Notes: generated from the letters alone by a model not told the origin. 64,000 nucleotides of DNA from Microbacterium sp. LKL04 (GCF_900102005.1 NZ_LT627736.1:1426001-1490000); one strand, 5' to 3'. Counted from the first letter of the stretch, positions 50,240 through 59,254 are shown. Made by a program: numbers and translations.

Positions 50240-50781
50240 TCGGGGCGCTCCGCGCGGGGCCGCTGACCGTCATCGACGATCTCGCGATCGTGTTCGACGA
50301 CGACTCGCGCATCCGGTGGTCGCGCGGGCAGGGCGACCGGTGGCTCCTCGTGGAGAGCTGGCCGAACACGGAGGAGCGCGCCGCCGTCGATCAGCACCTG
50401 GAGGGAGGTGGCTGCATGCTCGTGCTCACCGACGCGCAGCCGATCACGACGTATGCGCTGGGCGACGAGGTGCCGGCGGCGGACGGCCCGGTGGCCGAGG
50501 GGGAGGTCGTCGAGCTGTCACTCCCCCACTTCGACTGGCTGCCCGATGTGATCCGCGCGCGGGGCGAGGCTTTTCTGCGCGCGCAACAAGAGCGCTTCGC
50601 CGTGCTCCCCGCCCTGCTCCGGCCCCCAATGGTACTCGAGGGCGACGAGCCGTTCTCGGCCGGGAAGGTGAGCTTCGCACTCCTGTCCGCCGGGGTCACC
50701 CGCGCACGGTTGGAACGCGAGCTCACGGAGTACCTCGCCTACCTCCGCAGCACCGACGACATCACCCGGAGGAGCGCATGA
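50236..50781 (+). CDS. Unknown protein in the ribB operon
   Basis: The 181-aa product has mixed strands and helices ('GPLTVIDDLAIVFDDDSRIRWSRGQGDRWLLVESW', later 'LSAGVTRARLERELTEYLAYLRSTD') without membrane segments or recognised motifs. Its ATG overlaps the acyltransferase stop and its TGA overlaps the SRPBCC start (ATGA on both sides), so its production is tightly tied to its partners. Confidence 0.75.
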   Translation: MIGALRAGPLTVIDDLAIVFDDDSRIRWSRGQGDRWLLVESWPNTEERAAVDQHLEGGGCMLVLTDAQPITTYALGDEVPAADGPVAEGEVVELSLPHFDWLPDVIRARGEAFLRAQQERFAVLPALLRPPMVLEGDEPFSAGKVSFALLSAGVTRARLERELTEYLAYLRSTDDITRRSA

Positions 50782-51194
50782 TGTACAGCTCGACCCTCAC
50801 GATCGATGCCCCGCCGGGTTCGCTCGCGGGCATCCTCACCGACCTCGGCGCGCTCGCCGAGTGGAACCCGGCGCTCGGTCGCGTGAACGAAACCGGTCGG
50901 GCTCAGCCCGGGCGCCGGTATCGCAGTCGGATCCGCGGCGTGGTGCCCGCGACCATCCGGTACGAGACGATCAGTGATGCGCTGATCACGTATCGGATGC
51001 AGGGTCCGGGTGTCTCGGAACACGGCGTCTGGGCGCTCGATCCCCTGCCGGACGGGCGCACGCGCGTGCGGCACGGGTTCGCGCACACGGGGCTCGTCCT
51101 CCGGCTGATGTCTGCGGCGTTCGAACCCGTGGCGGGGTGGCGGCTCGGACGTCTACGGGATGAGGTTCGAAGCCGGCTCGCGAGGCGGAGCTGA
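50778..51194 (+). CDS. SRPBCC (polyketide cyclase-like) protein in the ribB operon
   Basis: The 138-aa protein reads as a helix-grip fold: 'YSSTLTIDAPPGSLAGILTDLGALAEWNPALG' and 'GVWALDPLPDGRTRVRHGFAHTGLVLRLMSAAFEPVAGW'. Such domains bind or cyclise hydrophobic molecules. It is the last gene of the four-gene overlapping operon and starts at the overlapping ATG at 50778 (a second ATG follows at once). Confidence 0.85.
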   Translation: MMYSSTLTIDAPPGSLAGILTDLGALAEWNPALGRVNETGRAQPGRRYRSRIRGVVPATIRYETISDALITYRMQGPGVSEHGVWALDPLPDGRTRVRHGFAHTGLVLRLMSAAFEPVAGWRLGRLRDEVRSRLARRS

Positions 51195-51231
51195 GGCATC
51201 CGACCCCCACCTGAAACACGACTCGGGCAAG

Positions 51232-52194
51232 ATGTCTGGCGTGACATCTGATCGATCGAGCGCGGACAAGAGTGCGCTCGCCAGCTTCCTCCGCGCGCGC
51301 CGCGCCGGATTGACGCCGGATGCCGTCGGCATCCCTCCCGAACCACGTCGCCGCGTGCGCGGACTGCGGCGCGAGGAGGTCGCCCGGTTGGCGGGCATCA
51401 GCGCCGAGTACTACCGGCGGCTCGAGCAAGGCAGCGGACATCAGATGTCGCTGCAGGTCTGCAACTCGTTGGCCCGCGCGCTGCGGCTGGACCGTGCCGG
51501 CACGGCCTATCTGCAGCGCCTTGCGCTGCCGGATTCGGAAGCGCCGTTCGAGGTGCATCGAGGCGAGGATCCGCCGGTCGACCTCGTGCAGCTGATCACG
51601 CACTGGGATCACACGGCGGCGTACATCATCGACCGCAATCAGGACATCGTGGTCGTCAACGACCTGATCCGCGCGGTCGCGCCCGGGTACATGGAGGTCG
51701 GCAACAACCTCGTGCTCATGCAGTTCGAGGCGCCGCCCGAGCTGCGTGAGCTGGCGTCGTGGCAGGAGGGCGCGCGCTCCTCGGTGTCACGGGTGCGCTA
51801 CTACGGCAATCCGTCCGATCCGCGCTGGCGGGAGATCACCGGACTCCTGCTCGACGACGACGACTTCCGCGACCTGTGGGAGCAGCACGAGGCGCTGCCG
51901 CTGACCTCCGGTGTCGCGCCGAACTACTTTCCCGAGCACGGTTGGGTCGACACGAAGTGGCAGATCCTCGAGGCGCATCCGGGCCTCTACACCGTCATCT
52001 GCTACGGCGTGCCGGGCAGCGTCGGCGAGCGCGCCCTGCTCGATCTGCAGACCGCGCTGCGCAGTGGGACGATGATGCTCCCGGATGCCGGGTCATCGAC
52101 GCCGACGTCCGCGAGCAGGCTGGCGCGGTACCGCGGCACGGGTCCCGGTGGCGCCGCGCGTGAGCGGATGCCGGTGGACACGACAGCGGCGTAA
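51232..52194 (+). CDS. XRE-type regulator with MmyB-like ligand-binding domain
   Basis: The 320-aa protein has an N-terminal HTH ('FLRARRAGLTPDAVGI' then 'LRREEVARLAGISAEYYRRLEQG') and a C-terminal MmyB/PAS-like domain ('LITHWDHTAAYIIDRNQDIVVVNDLIRAVAPGY'). This class regulates adjacent oxidoreductase or hydrolase genes in actinobacteria in response to fatty acids or other hydrophobic ligands. ATG 51232 is used; GTG 51241 is possible. The alpha/beta hydrolase 88 bp downstream on the same strand is a likely target. Confidence 0.9.
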   Translation: MSGVTSDRSSADKSALASFLRARRAGLTPDAVGIPPEPRRRVRGLRREEVARLAGISAEYYRRLEQGSGHQMSLQVCNSLARALRLDRAGTAYLQRLALPDSEAPFEVHRGEDPPVDLVQLITHWDHTAAYIIDRNQDIVVVNDLIRAVAPGYMEVGNNLVLMQFEAPPELRELASWQEGARSSVSRVRYYGNPSDPRWREITGLLLDDDDFRDLWEQHEALPLTSGVAPNYFPEHGWVDTKWQILEAHPGLYTVICYGVPGSVGERALLDLQTALRSGTMMLPDAGSSTPTSASRLARYRGTGPGGAARERMPVDTTAA

Positions 52195-52282
52195 GCGGGT
52201 ACTGAGAGGGCCACGACGAGGGCGGGGAAAGCGCTTTAGCGTGAGGGCATCCACCTCACCCCGGAAAGAGGGAAACAAGCCC

Positions 52283-53119
52283 ATGCCTTTCATCACCACC
52301 GACGACGGCGCCGAGATCTACTTCAAGGACTGGGGCGACAAGAGCGCCCAGCCGATCGTCTTCCACCACGGGTGGCCGCTGTCGTCCGACGACTGGGACG
52401 CGCAGATGCTCTTCTTTCTGAGCAAGGGGTTCCGCGTGATCGCGAGCGATCGCCGCGGTCACGGCCGGTCGTCCGACATCGCAACCGGACACGACATGGA
52501 TCATTACGCGAGTGACGTGAGCGCCGTCGTCGAGCACCTCGACCTGCAGAACGCCGTGCACATCGGGCACTCGACGGGTGGCGGCCAGGTCGCCCGCTAC
52601 GTCGCACAGCACGGCGAACCGCAGGGCCGCGTGGCGAAGGCGGTGCTGGTGGCGGCGGTGCCGCCGATCATGCTGCAGACGGACTGGAACCCGGAGGGCA
52701 CTCCCCTGTCGGTGTTCGACGGGTTCCGTGAGGCGCTGGCGGCCAACCGCGCGGAGTTCTTCGAGGCCGTGGCATCCGGTCCGTTCTACGGCTTCAACCG
52801 CGAGGGCGTCGAGCCGTCGCAGCCGGTGATCGACAACTGGTGGCGGCAGGGCATGACGGGCAGCGCGCTCGCGCACTACGAGGGCATCAAGGCGTTCAGC
52901 GAGACGGATCAGCGTGACGACCTGCGCGCGATCACGGTGCCGACGCTCGTCCTGCACGGCGACGACGACCAGGTCGTGCCGTACAAGGGCGCGGCACTGC
53001 CGCAGGCCGAGCTGCTGCCGAACGCGACGCTGAAGATCTACGAGGGCTACCCGCACGGCATGCTGACGACGCATGCCGACGTGCTGAACGCCGACATCCT
53101 GGCGTTCATCCAGAGCTGA
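52283..53119 (+). CDS. Alpha/beta hydrolase, non-heme chloroperoxidase-like esterase
   Basis: The 278-aa enzyme starts 'PFITTDDGAEIYFKDWG' and has 'HHGWPLSSDDWD' (oxyanion HGW), the nucleophile elbow 'GHSTGGGQ' (Ser96), the acid Asp in 'LVLHGDDDQVVP' and the base His in 'GYPHGM'. Such proteins are called chloroperoxidases but usually act as esterases or perhydrolases. It is 88 bp after an XRE regulator. A hairpin follows the stop. Confidence 0.93.
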   Translation: MPFITTDDGAEIYFKDWGDKSAQPIVFHHGWPLSSDDWDAQMLFFLSKGFRVIASDRRGHGRSSDIATGHDMDHYASDVSAVVEHLDLQNAVHIGHSTGGGQVARYVAQHGEPQGRVAKAVLVAAVPPIMLQTDWNPEGTPLSVFDGFREALAANRAEFFEAVASGPFYGFNREGVEPSQPVIDNWWRQGMTGSALAHYEGIKAFSETDQRDDLRAITVPTLVLHGDDDQVVPYKGAALPQAELLPNATLKIYEGYPHGMLTTHADVLNADILAFIQS

Positions 53120-53127
53120 CGGATGCC

Positions 53128-53161
53128 GCGCGGCGTGGCCCTGGGGTGGGTCACGCCGCGC
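53128..53161. terminator. GC-rich stem-loop after the alpha/beta hydrolase gene (repeat family copy 1)
   Basis: GCGCGGCGTG and CACGCCGCGC form a perfect ten-pair stem around a 14-base loop (53138-53151), eight bases after the stop. The element at 60889-60929 has the same stem sequence and the same preceding ATGCC. No T-run follows. Confidence 0.7.
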
Positions 53162-53243
53162 TCGTGTGCGGCGGCGCGAGCCAGCTCACGGGTGGGAGCT
53201 GAAGCATCCGAGTCCCACCCACCCCGCTTGGTACGGTGACCGG

Positions 53244-54308
53244 ATGGGGGAAAACTCGACCGTTAACGTCTCGGAATCACCGCCGCGCGGTGCTGAAGCT
53301 CGGGGGTCCACCGAGAAACGATGCACGCTGAGGTACTCCCGGGTCTGTCGTGACTGCCGTCGACCTTTAGCTGTAGGCACGCGAGTTGTCCACGACAGCA
53401 CGACGCGCAGTGTCCGGTGCATCGCGTGCCCAGAACCCGGCACAGCTGCCACGCTCGAGAAGACTCCGCCGATCGCAGACTCCACCTCGGCGCCGGAAGG
53501 CATCCCGAGGCTGCCTCCTGCGCCGTTGACTCACCGCGCTCCGGCATCCGGTGTCATCGCAGAGGCGCTGCGACTGCAGGCGAATGCATCTTCTCGCTCC
53601 AGACTCGACCGACTCTTCGGCCGGTCACCCCTCGCCCCCGACGCGGAGTCGTGGTTCCTCGGAGCGATCGGCGAGATAGAGGTCGCCCGTATTCTCGCCG
53701 CCCTCGGATCGGAATGGCGCGTGTTCCACTCCGTTCCCGTCGGCTCGAATGGCAGCGACATCGATCATCTCGTCATCGGCCCGGCGGGCGTGTTCACGAT
53801 CAACACAAAACATCGCGCCGGCAGGTCGGTGTGGGTCGGCGACCGACGCCTCATGGTGGATGGGCAGCGGACCGACTACCTGCGAAACTCCGGCCACGAG
53901 GCGGAACGCGCCGCACGCCTCCTCTCGTCCGCAACGGGATCCGCGATCGATGTGGTTCCGCTACTCGTCATCGTCGGCGCGAAGCGGATCACCGAAAGGT
54001 CGAAGCCCGCGCGGGTGGTTGTCCTCAGCGCCGAACGTACGACGCGATGGCTGCGCGCCCGCCCGGAGACGCTGTCGGTCGATTCCATAGAAGCCGTGGC
54101 GACGGTTGCCGCAAAATACTCGACGTGGAGTGCGCCCACCCCGCCCGAGCCCGACCTCGACGCGTTCGCTCGTCTTCGAACCGACGTGGCGCGCGCTCGT
54201 GTTCGGCGTCAGCTTTGGGCGAGTGCAGCCGCAGCCGGAATGGTCGGCTTGCTGGTCAGCGCACCATCGTGGTTCGGGGAACTCCTCGCCGGAATACTCG
54301 CGAGGTGA
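53244..54308 (+). CDS. NERD nuclease-related protein with zinc-finger-like N-terminus
   Basis: The 354-aa protein has an N-terminal region with two CxxC pairs ('VCRDCRR' near residue 35 and 'RCIACP' near 59) that may bind zinc, a linker, a NERD domain over about 145-250 ('GEIEVARIL', then 'SDIDHLVIGPAGVFTINTKH', with the Asp and Lys of a PD-(D/E)xK-like site), and a C-terminal membrane helix ('LWASAAAAGMVGLLVSAPSWF'). NERD proteins are suspected nucleases acting on foreign or damaged DNA; this one may be membrane-tethered. The ATG at 53244 follows GGTGACC. Confidence 0.85.
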   Translation: MGENSTVNVSESPPRGAEARGSTEKRCTLRYSRVCRDCRRPLAVGTRVVHDSTTRSVRCIACPEPGTAATLEKTPPIADSTSAPEGIPRLPPAPLTHRAPASGVIAEALRLQANASSRSRLDRLFGRSPLAPDAESWFLGAIGEIEVARILAALGSEWRVFHSVPVGSNGSDIDHLVIGPAGVFTINTKHRAGRSVWVGDRRLMVDGQRTDYLRNSGHEAERAARLLSSATGSAIDVVPLLVIVGAKRITERSKPARVVVLSAERTTRWLRARPETLSVDSIEAVATVAAKYSTWSAPTPPEPDLDAFARLRTDVARARVRRQLWASAAAAGMVGLLVSAPSWFGELLAGILAR

Positions 54309-54362
54309 CGATGGCAGCCTGACGTCTGCGAGCATCGAAGAACGACCGGAGGAGGACCACTC

Positions 54363-55157
54363 ATGACTGACGGACTGACGCTGGACCTGACGGGGAAGAC
54401 CGCGGTGGTGACCGGCTCGACGCAGGGCATCGGACTCGCGATCGCGCGGCGATTGGCCGAGGCCGGAGCCGAGGTCGTCATCAACGGCCGCAACGAGGAG
54501 CGCGTCGCGCGGGCGGTTGAGTCGCTGAACGGACTGGGCGCACGCGGCGTCGCCGCAGACGTGACGACCGCCGAGGGCGCGCAATCGCTGATGGATGCCG
54601 CCGGTGACGTCGACGTGCTCGTGAACAACCTCGGTATCTTCGGCTCGACGCCGGCTCTCGAGATCGACGACGACGAGTGGCGGCGGTTCTTCGAGGTGAA
54701 CGTGCTGAGCGCGGCGCGGTTGACGCGGCTCGTATTGCCCGGGATGACAGACCGTGGATGGGGTCGCGTGCTCAACATCGCCAGCGACTCGGCGATCGTC
54801 ATCCCCGAGGAGATGATCCACTACGGCGCGTCGAAGAGCGCGCTGCTCGCGATGTCACGCGGGTATGCGAAGGCGGCATCCGGAACGGGCGTCACCGTCA
54901 ACTCCGTGATCGCCGGGCCGACGCACACCGAGGGCGTCGAGGACTTCGTCTACGAGATGGTCGACCGATCGCTCGACTGGGATGCTGCGCAACGCGAGTT
55001 CATGCGCACCGCGCGCCCACAGTCGCTGATCGGCCGGCTCATCGAGCCCGAGGAGATCGCGAACATGGTCGTCTACCTCGCCTCGCCGCTGGCGTCAGCG
55101 ACGACCGGCGGAGCGCTGCGCGTCGACGGCGGGTACGTGGACAGCATCCTGCCCTGA
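54363..55157 (+). CDS. Short-chain dehydrogenase/reductase
   Basis: The 264-aa SDR has 'VVTGSTQGIGLAIARRLAEAGAEVVINGRN' (NADP(H)-preferring: Arg after Asn-Gly), 'NNLGIFG', the catalytic 'YGASKSA' (Tyr/Lys near 153-157) and 'GGALRVDGGY'. It reduces a ketone or oxidises an alcohol; the substrate is unknown. It converges with a YCII gene 8 bp away. Confidence 0.93.
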   Translation: MTDGLTLDLTGKTAVVTGSTQGIGLAIARRLAEAGAEVVINGRNEERVARAVESLNGLGARGVAADVTTAEGAQSLMDAAGDVDVLVNNLGIFGSTPALEIDDDEWRRFFEVNVLSAARLTRLVLPGMTDRGWGRVLNIASDSAIVIPEEMIHYGASKSALLAMSRGYAKAASGTGVTVNSVIAGPTHTEGVEDFVYEMVDRSLDWDAAQREFMRTARPQSLIGRLIEPEEIANMVVYLASPLASATTGGALRVDGGYVDSILP

Positions 55158-55165
55158 CCTGTGCG

Positions 55166-55501
55166 TCACGTGCCGCTGTGGATGAGCCTGACCTCGACCC
55201 CGCCCTCGCCTCGAATGGCGGGATTGGTGGCCGCGATCGCGAGCGCCGCGTCCTCGTCGTCCGCTTCGATGACGTAGATGCCTGCGACGACCTGCGCCGA
55301 GTCGACGAACGGTCCCTCGGTGACGCCGTCGACGCGGACCGAACGGGCGAGCTCACGCGGCGTGAACGCGAAGGCGGCACGCAGCGCTCCCGACTGGGCG
55401 AGCTCGTCGCCGTGCGCGTTGGGCTCGGCGAGCTGCTCGTCCGACGCGTCGAGCGCGTGCGCGGAGTCGTCGGTGTAGATCAGGACGGCGTACTGCGGCA
55501 T
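55166..55501 (-). CDS. YCII-related protein
   Basis: The 111-aa protein begins 'PQYAVLIYTDDSAHALD' and contains 'TEGPFVDSAQVVAGIYVIEADDEDAALAIAATNPA', the YCII/DGPF pattern. Such proteins often accompany sigma factors or SDRs in actinobacteria. It is 15 bp after an SDR on the same strand; function unknown. Confidence 0.92.
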   Translation of the reverse strand: MPQYAVLIYTDDSAHALDASDEQLAEPNAHGDELAQSGALRAAFAFTPRELARSVRVDGVTEGPFVDSAQVVAGIYVIEADDEDAALAIAATNPAIRGEGGVEVRLIHSGT

Positions 55502-55516
55502 GGCGGCATCCTTCTG

Positions 55517-56338
55517 TCAGGCGAGCTTGACCATCTCGACGCTGCGGTCCCACAGCTCGCGGGCGAGCTGCTCGTCAGTCGCGAGCTTATGGGTCTTCGT
55601 GACCCGGTCGTTCTCGTAGTACGCGCCGGGCAGCCAGTCGGTGCCGGGGGTTCCGTCGGCGAGGAACACGAGGCGCTTGCCACCCTCGTCGGTCGTCGTC
55701 AGCAGTCGCTTGGCGAGCGGGTTGTGGTACATGAAGCGGAACGGTCCGGTCAGGTTGCCGGCGAAGCCGGTCGCGACGACGCCGGGGTGGAACGCGCCGC
55801 CCGAGATGCCCTCGCTCCCCCACCGGCGCTGCAGTTCACGGGTGAAGAGGATGTTCGCGAGCTTCGCGTTGCCGTAGGCGACGCGTCCGGAGTAGCGGCG
55901 CGCACCGTTCAGGTCGGCGATGTCGAACCGCGAGAAGATGCGGGCGGCGGCGCTGGCGGTCTGGATGATGGATGCCTCACTCTCGACCAGCCGCTCGCGC
56001 AGCAGGTTCGTCAGCAGGAACGGTCCGAGGTGGTTCACCTGGAACGTCTGCTCGAACCCGTCGGTGGTGAGCTTGCGGGGACCGAAGATGCCGCCGGCGT
56101 TGTTCGCGAGCACGTCGATGCGCGGGTAGGCGGCGAGCAGTTCGCCCGCGAGCCGGCGCACCTGCGCCAGGTCGGAGAAGTCGGCGAGGTGGTGCGGCAT
56201 CCCGACCTCATCGGCAACGGCGCGGGTCTTCTCGGGCGAGCGTCCGACGAGGACGACCTGGTGGCCGCGGGCGACGAGCTGACGGGATGCCGCGGCTCCG
56301 ATCCCGTCGCTGGCGCCGGTGATGACGATGGTTCGCAT
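55517..56338 (-). CDS. Short-chain dehydrogenase/reductase (retinol dehydrogenase-like)
   Basis: The 273-aa SDR starts 'IVITGASDGIGAAASRQLVARGHQVVLVGRSPEK', has 'LANNAGGIF', 'FQVNHLGPFLLTNLL', the catalytic 'YGNAKLANIL' and a longer C-terminal segment. The N-terminal Arg/Ser pattern suggests NADPH. Substrate unknown. A YCII gene follows. Confidence 0.92.
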   Translation of the reverse strand: MRTIVITGASDGIGAAASRQLVARGHQVVLVGRSPEKTRAVADEVGMPHHLADFSDLAQVRRLAGELLAAYPRIDVLANNAGGIFGPRKLTTDGFEQTFQVNHLGPFLLTNLLRERLVESEASIIQTASAAARIFSRFDIADLNGARRYSGRVAYGNAKLANILFTRELQRRWGSEGISGGAFHPGVVATGFAGNLTGPFRFMYHNPLAKRLLTTTDEGGKRLVFLADGTPGTDWLPGAYYENDRVTKTHKLATDEQLARELWDRSVEMVKLA

Positions 56339-56506
56339 GAGGCGAGTGTCACACCCTTCGCTATGTCCGTGTCGGCTCTTGACGATGGGAGCGCGGTGTG
56401 GCCGGGGTCGGGCGGTCGCGGACCGAGGCGTCGCAGGGCCTGCAACCTCGTGTCGGAACGCGGGCTCCCGAATCGGGGCGCTGAACCCGGGCGTGAGAAC
56501 CCGGGC

Positions 56507-57817
56507 TCAGAACGGCGGCGGATCGCTCGCGGGCCAGGTGCGCTCAGCAGGGGTGAACGCGACGGCCGGTGTCGGTGCGTCTTCGCGATACGTTCTGCCG
56601 AGGGGTGAGGTCCATTCGAGGACGCCACCCTCGAGTTGTCGCACCCTCCAGGCGGTGAACTGCTTCATCGAGTGATGTCTCTGGCACAAATGCGCCAGGT
56701 TGCCGACCTCGGTCGCGCCGCCGAGCGCGTGATCGTGGGTGTGGTCGACCTCGCAGCGGATGGCGGCGAGGCGGCATCCGGGGAATCGGCAGTGCTGATC
56801 ACGCGCCTGCAGGTGCCGTCGCAAGGGGTTCGGCACGCGGTACGTGTCGACGGCGAGCACGGTGCCGGTGATCGGATCGGTGACGAGGCGTTCCCACGAC
56901 GGTGTGTCGCCGGCGAGGCGCCGGGCGGTGGCGGCGTCGATCGGCGTGCGTCCGACGAGATCGCACGGCACGTCAGCGCCGGCGAGGGAGAGTGCGGGGA
57001 CCACGATCTGCACACGCGCGCGGATCGCGCCGAGAGGTCCTGCCGTCGTGTCGCGCGTGTCGTCGAGCGCGGGTGTGCCGGCGAGCAGCAGGTCGGCGAA
57101 GACGTCGGCGCGCACCTGGTCGGTGGTGCGCGCGTCGGTGTCGACGATCTCGCTGGAGCGCTCGCTCCGCGTGTCGATGATCGCGCGCGCCTGGCGGGTG
57201 AGGCGGTCGTGGATGCCCTCGGCGATGACGGTCGGCAGCGTCGCGACGAGGTCGCTCATGCCGTCGCGACCGGGGATCACGCGCACGGCGCGGTGGGCGG
57301 CGGCATCCTGGTGGCGTTCGGTGAAGGACCGCGGATGCATCTGCAGGGCGAGGATCTCGATCTCGGCGCGCACCCGGTTGGGGGTGTCACGGCGGCACCG
57401 CTGAATGGCGACGGCTTCGAAGGCGGGCCGGACGTCGGCGGGGAGCTCGGCGCCGGCCTCGACGATCACATCGACGTGACCGCGGGTGATGATGCCCGCC
57501 TCCCACGCCGTGAGGGATGCCTGATAGTCCTCGACGATCGTGCGCGCCTGGGTGATGCGGCGCTGCACAGTGCGGTCGGTGAGGCGGAGCACCCCGCCGA
57601 GTTCGGCCGCGATCGCACGGAGCGCCATGTCGTGCGCCTGCACGTGCACCGAGGACTCGGCCGCCTGCTGTTCGGCGAGCGCACCCGCGCGGGCGAGGAC
57701 CTGCAGCTGCACGATCTGAGCCCGGGTGATGAGCTTCTCGACCATGGCGGTCTCGTGCACGATGTCGGCGAGGGGCGCGAAGCGTTCCCGGATGCCGATG
57801 GTGCCGAGCGAGGTCAT
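56507..57817 (-). CDS. DUF222/HNH endonuclease domain protein (13E12 repeat family)
   Basis: The 436-aa protein has an N-terminal DUF222 helical domain ('LARAGALAEQQAAESSVHVQAHDMALRAIAAELGGVLRL') and a C-terminal HNH nuclease, 'CRFPGCRLAAIRCEVDHTHDHALGGATEVGNLAHLCQRHH' (about 345-385) with CxxC-like zinc ligands. This family is multi-copy in actinobacteria (the 13E12 elements of mycobacteria) and its role is unclear. ATG at 57817 with GGAGGC just upstream. Confidence 0.92.
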   Translation of the reverse strand: MTSLGTIGIRERFAPLADIVHETAMVEKLITRAQIVQLQVLARAGALAEQQAAESSVHVQAHDMALRAIAAELGGVLRLTDRTVQRRITQARTIVEDYQASLTAWEAGIITRGHVDVIVEAGAELPADVRPAFEAVAIQRCRRDTPNRVRAEIEILALQMHPRSFTERHQDAAAHRAVRVIPGRDGMSDLVATLPTVIAEGIHDRLTRQARAIIDTRSERSSEIVDTDARTTDQVRADVFADLLLAGTPALDDTRDTTAGPLGAIRARVQIVVPALSLAGADVPCDLVGRTPIDAATARRLAGDTPSWERLVTDPITGTVLAVDTYRVPNPLRRHLQARDQHCRFPGCRLAAIRCEVDHTHDHALGGATEVGNLAHLCQRHHSMKQFTAWRVRQLEGGVLEWTSPLGRTYREDAPTPAVAFTPAERTWPASDPPPF

Positions 57818-57869
57818 GCCTCCATTGTGGTGGGGGCCTCCGACATCGCTCTTGCGCCCGCGAAGCCGG

Positions 57870-58274
57870 TCAGTCGGCGCTCTGCCGGGGCGGGTTGAAC
57901 ATGAACTCGAGCCGCACGCCGTTGTCATCCTCGACGAATGAGGCGTAGTAGCGGTCGCTGAACCGCGGGTACGGTTTCGGCTCGCGGACCGGAGTCCAGC
58001 CTGCAGTGACCGCGGCGTCGTGCAGGCGGTCTACGTCTCTGCGGGAGTCCACCGCGAACGCCAGATGCTGCCACCCGATGCGGCCGTGGCGATGCGGTTC
58101 GTCGTGGTCGTCGCGGGCCGGGTAGAGGATGAGCTCTTCTTCGCCGCGGTACCACGAGACGGAGCCGACGGCATCCTCTCGGGTGCACCCCAGCAGCCTC
58201 ATGACGGGGTCGAACTGCGCGGTCGACGTCGCCAGGTCGCGCACGCTGATGCCGATGTGATCGAAGAGAGCCAT
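57870..58274 (-). CDS. VOC (glyoxalase) family protein
   Basis: The 134-aa protein shows 'FDHIGISVRDLATSTAQFDPVMRLLG' and 'IGWQHLAFAVDSRRDVDRLHDAAVTAGW', then 'DRYYASFVEDDNGVRLEFMF' with the last Glu as likely metal ligand. Its sequence resembles fosfomycin-resistance-like or lactoylglutathione lyase-like relatives; role unknown. It is distinct from the VOC protein at 42.5 kb. Confidence 0.9.
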   Translation of the reverse strand: MALFDHIGISVRDLATSTAQFDPVMRLLGCTREDAVGSVSWYRGEEELILYPARDDHDEPHRHGRIGWQHLAFAVDSRRDVDRLHDAAVTAGWTPVREPKPYPRFSDRYYASFVEDDNGVRLEFMFNPPRQSAD

Positions 58275-58307
58275 GCCGCCATCCTCCAGGTCGCGATCGC
58301 CCGCGCG

Positions 58308-59210
58308 CTAGCCCTCGAGCCGGCGCAATCGCAGCCGTGCCATGTCCTGCGCACGGGGTCCGGACCCCAGCGCACGCTCGGTCACGCGCAGGATGAGGCG
58401 GGTCGCCGTCTTCACCGGCAGCCACGAGCGGCGCAGGCCCAGCATCCGCCTGATCCGCGGCGGGAACGTCGCGACCGCCGCGGCGAACAGCACGCGGTAG
58501 GCGACGCCCATGAGCCCAGTGAACGGGGGCTTCTTCAGGAACCGCACGACGTCGTCGACGCGCTCGTCGCGGCGCAGTTCGCCGCGGTCGAGGAAGCCGT
58601 CGATCTCGGCGCGCAGGGCAGCCTCGGTGAGCGGCGGATCGGGCACGCGCATGAGGCGTCCGGCGGTTGCCCAGTCGGCGACGTACGCGTCGGGGCCGCC
58701 CGGGATCGATCCGCCGTACGCCTCGTGGCTGCGCAGGAACGCGTCGGTGAAGGCGAGGTGCACCCAGCGCACCAGGTCGGTGGCTTCGGCGGTGTACGTC
58801 CGCGCGGAACCGTCACCGCCGACGTACTCGCCCTGCACGCGCTGATGGAAGCGCCCGACGCGGGCCGTCTCGGCATCCGCTTGCGTCGTCGATCCGTAGG
58901 TGAGCGTGATGACCCAGCGGACGGTGCCGGTGAGGCGCCCGATTGGATCGTCGCGGTAGCGCGACCAGTCGTGCACGCCGGCGAGGGCGCCCGGGTGCAG
59001 AGCCTGAAGGAGAAGGGCACGGATGCCGGCGACCAGGGTGCCCATGCCGGCGTGAACGGTCCACGCGGGGCCGCCCTCGGCGAAGTAGCCGGTGTCGTCG
59101 CCGTCGGCGAGCGCGCGGACGTACGGCGCCATCCCGGTCGGGTCACCTGCGAGGGCGGTGAGCAGCCGGGCGCGCAGCCGCGCCACACGCGGAGGAGCGG
59201 AGGACGTCAC
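58308..59210 (-). CDS. Oxygenase MpaB family protein (DUF2236)
   Basis: The 300-aa protein contains 'LLLQALHPGALAGVHDW' and 'LVRWVHLAFTDAFLRSHEAYGG', with His pairs that are characteristic of the MpaB/rubber-oxygenase-like DUF2236 family, believed to bind heme b and oxygenate hydrophobic substrates. The GTG at 59210 is chosen (GGAACC upstream); a longer frame upstream looks non-coding. Substrate unknown. Confidence 0.88.
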   Translation of the reverse strand: MTSSAPPRVARLRARLLTALAGDPTGMAPYVRALADGDDTGYFAEGGPAWTVHAGMGTLVAGIRALLLQALHPGALAGVHDWSRYRDDPIGRLTGTVRWVITLTYGSTTQADAETARVGRFHQRVQGEYVGGDGSARTYTAEATDLVRWVHLAFTDAFLRSHEAYGGSIPGGPDAYVADWATAGRLMRVPDPPLTEAALRAEIDGFLDRGELRRDERVDDVVRFLKKPPFTGLMGVAYRVLFAAAVATFPPRIRRMLGLRRSWLPVKTATRLILRVTERALGSGPRAQDMARLRLRRLEG

Positions 59211-59254
59211 GGTTCCAGCCTGCCACCGCCTCGGAGGCATGGGGCGGTGCGGCG

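Noticed and set aside
56470..56510. Two nearby GAACCCGGGC direct repeats after the HNH gene
   Set aside because: They are short, self-complementary GC words without further copies nearby; probably chance or a minor 3' structure.
56507..57817. The HNH/DUF222 gene as an active mobile element or prophage remnant
   Set aside because: There is no integrase, terminal repeat or phage gene around it, and this family is scattered as single genes in actinobacteria.
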